From positions 124,001 to 188,000 of the forward strand of contig NZ_CP016620.1 in the NCBI RefSeq assembly GCF_002741015.1: a stretch of 64,000 nt of DNA, in the 5' to 3' direction. Position 1 is the stretch's first letter, and every line of letters begins with the position of its first letter. The stretch comes from Microvirga ossetica. Lineage in GTDB: Bacteria; Pseudomonadota; Alphaproteobacteria; Rhizobiales; Beijerinckiaceae. Both the position numbers and the translations under genes were made by a program. A model generated the notes under the pieces. The model was not told the origin of the DNA. It saw only the letters and a list, made by a program, of their open reading frames with translations, and did not search any database. This document shows positions 62,935-64,000 of the stretch, piece after piece.

Positions 62935-63643
62935 GGAGCCTCCACATGGGCCGTTCACCGCGGTTCAACAGCCGAAGGGCCGGGATGTTTCCCGTCACAC
63001 ACGCGGTTCACCTGAGCATAAGGCAGCAGGGCGACGTAGACGGCCGGCCCCTTTCATGTTCATGCACGATCAGGACGGGCGGACCTTAAGTTGTCGGTCG
63101 ACCGCGCGCTGGAGACTGACGTGGCCTTGTGCCTGCCCGAGTTCAGCTTGGCGCTTCCCAGCTCAGAAGCTTTGAGCCCGCCCTATGGGTTAGGAAAATT
63201 GAGAACTGCCACGCTCGTTCGCGTGAACCAGCTCCGATCTATGCCGCAGAGGCATCAACTTCCTTAGAGCGAATCAAAGGTTGCTTCATCGGTGTCCCCG
63301 TCCTGCAGCCGGGGCAGTCTCGACGCTGCCCTCTTTCCAACTCACAGGTGCAGGACGACATTGTGTCAGAAAACGTCACCCCTGTCCGTCGAGTACTCGA
63401 CTTAGTCGTGAACTCTTTTTGGCAAGGGAAGCGGCCTTTTCCCAGTCGCTTCGTCCAGAGCTTGACAGCCTTGCGGCCGCTAGGTGATCCGCTTCGTTAA
63501 GGAAGGGGAAACCATACCTGCAACAAGAGCCTGCCTTTGCCGCTTCTCGCAGCCACCGGGAGGAACGAGCCCCTGGCACAAGATTTGTCAAAGTGCCGCT
63601 GCACTGGCTTTAAGCGGTTCAAAGCTCACAACGAGGATTCATC
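62935..63643. other. About 700 bases without a supported gene
   Basis: No open frame here has both a ribosome site and a recognisable product. The segment from about 63380 is slightly less GC-rich and should contain the promoter of the secreted protein gene at 63644. Confidence 0.4.
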
Positions 63644-63967
63644 ATGCGGTACACACTTGCTGTTCTTGCCGGCTGTCTCGTCTTGTCTGCTTCGGCCATC
63701 GCCCAGGTGCCGGCTGAGGTCGAAGCCTGCCGCCTTTCGGGTCTGGTCGCGATCAAGGAACGTTCGCCATCGCTCGATCAGATCACTCTCGACATGGACT
63801 CCCTGGCTATCTCGAAAGCCGACACCAAGGTCGGCGACACGCCGATCAAGATGGTCATCATGGGGGACGCCTATCTTCAGCGTGAGAAGAGCGACAAGCC
63901 GAACCGCTTCGTCTGCCTTGTCAGCGAAAAAGGCAAGGTCGTTCTGACCTTCTTCACTGAGCAATAA
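63644..63967 (+). CDS. Small secreted protein, paralogue of 51463-51789
   Basis: 107 residues: signal peptide RYTLAVLAGCLVLSASAIAQ, then VPAEVEACRLSGLVAIKERSPSLDQITLDMDSLAISKADTKVGDTPIKMVIMGDAYLQRE and DKPNRFVCLVSEKGKVVLTFFTEQ. It is highly similar to the 51463 protein along the whole mature part, with the same two Cys. The preceding region shows an AGGA close to the ATG. Family unknown to me. Confidence 0.78.
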   Translation: MRYTLAVLAGCLVLSASAIAQVPAEVEACRLSGLVAIKERSPSLDQITLDMDSLAISKADTKVGDTPIKMVIMGDAYLQREKSDKPNRFVCLVSEKGKVVLTFFTEQ

Positions 63968-64000
63968 GTCGCGCCAGTTCCGTTCTGCCGGAGTACAGTC

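Noticed and set aside
1..64000. CRISPR arrays, rRNA and tRNA genes
   Set aside because: No regularly spaced direct repeats, no rRNA signature and no tRNA cloverleaf were seen on either strand.

Overview
The window looks like an accessory or plasmid-type region of a high-GC alphaproteobacterium of the order Hyphomicrobiales (Rhizobiales), probably a Microvirga, Methylobacterium or Bradyrhizobium relative. This rests on a RepC replication protein of the repABC class, an HWE histidine kinase, DUF6894, PRC-barrel and DUF2382 stress proteins, and several small rhizobial proteins of unknown function. I recognised all families by eye; no search was run.

1-12.5 kb is a nearly complete amino-sugar catabolic island. 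The left arm (minus strand) has two Gfo/Idh/MocA oxidoreductases, a fused NanE-NanK (epimerase plus kinase), a SIS-type glucosamine-6-phosphate deaminase and NagA, which runs off the window. The right arm (plus strand) has a GntR/FCD regulator, a Dpp/Opp-type ABC transporter and a NanA-like aldolase. Together they read as uptake of a sialic acid or relative, then cleavage, phosphorylation, epimerisation, deacetylation and deamination. The last gene of the right arm is cut by an IS6-family element.

12.5-21.8 kb is an IS-rich zone. It holds an IS6-like, an IS256-like and two IS630-like elements among small stress-type genes (PRC-barrel, cupin, GYD). The IS256 copy splits a conserved gene and has a visible 8-bp target duplication.

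21.8-35.4 kb is bounded by two almost identical, same-orientation IS630 copies. It begins with a counter-transcribed RNA locus and repC without repA or repB. A polyamine/spermidine-type ABC operon with an embedded pyroglutamyl peptidase follows, preceded by a 20-bp perfect palindrome and a His-rich mini-ORF. Next come a frameshifted esterase, a ClpP-like protease, a cold-shock gene and fragments of mgtC and otsA.

35.4-64 kb mixes gene fragments (rsgA, IS110, methyltransferase, SDR, PAS kinase) with signalling genes (receivers, HWE kinase, Crp/Fnr, PAS-LuxR), glycogen breakdown (glgX, glgP), a frameshifted SLC13-type transporter and a dense set of envelope/general-stress proteins: DUF2382/YsnF paralogues, CsbD, YidB-like, DUF892 ferritin-like and YihY/BrkB. 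Two secreted paralogues of about 107 residues lie at 51.5 and 63.6 kb. At least five genes are broken by apparent single-base indels, so either this replicon is decaying or the assembly has indel errors.
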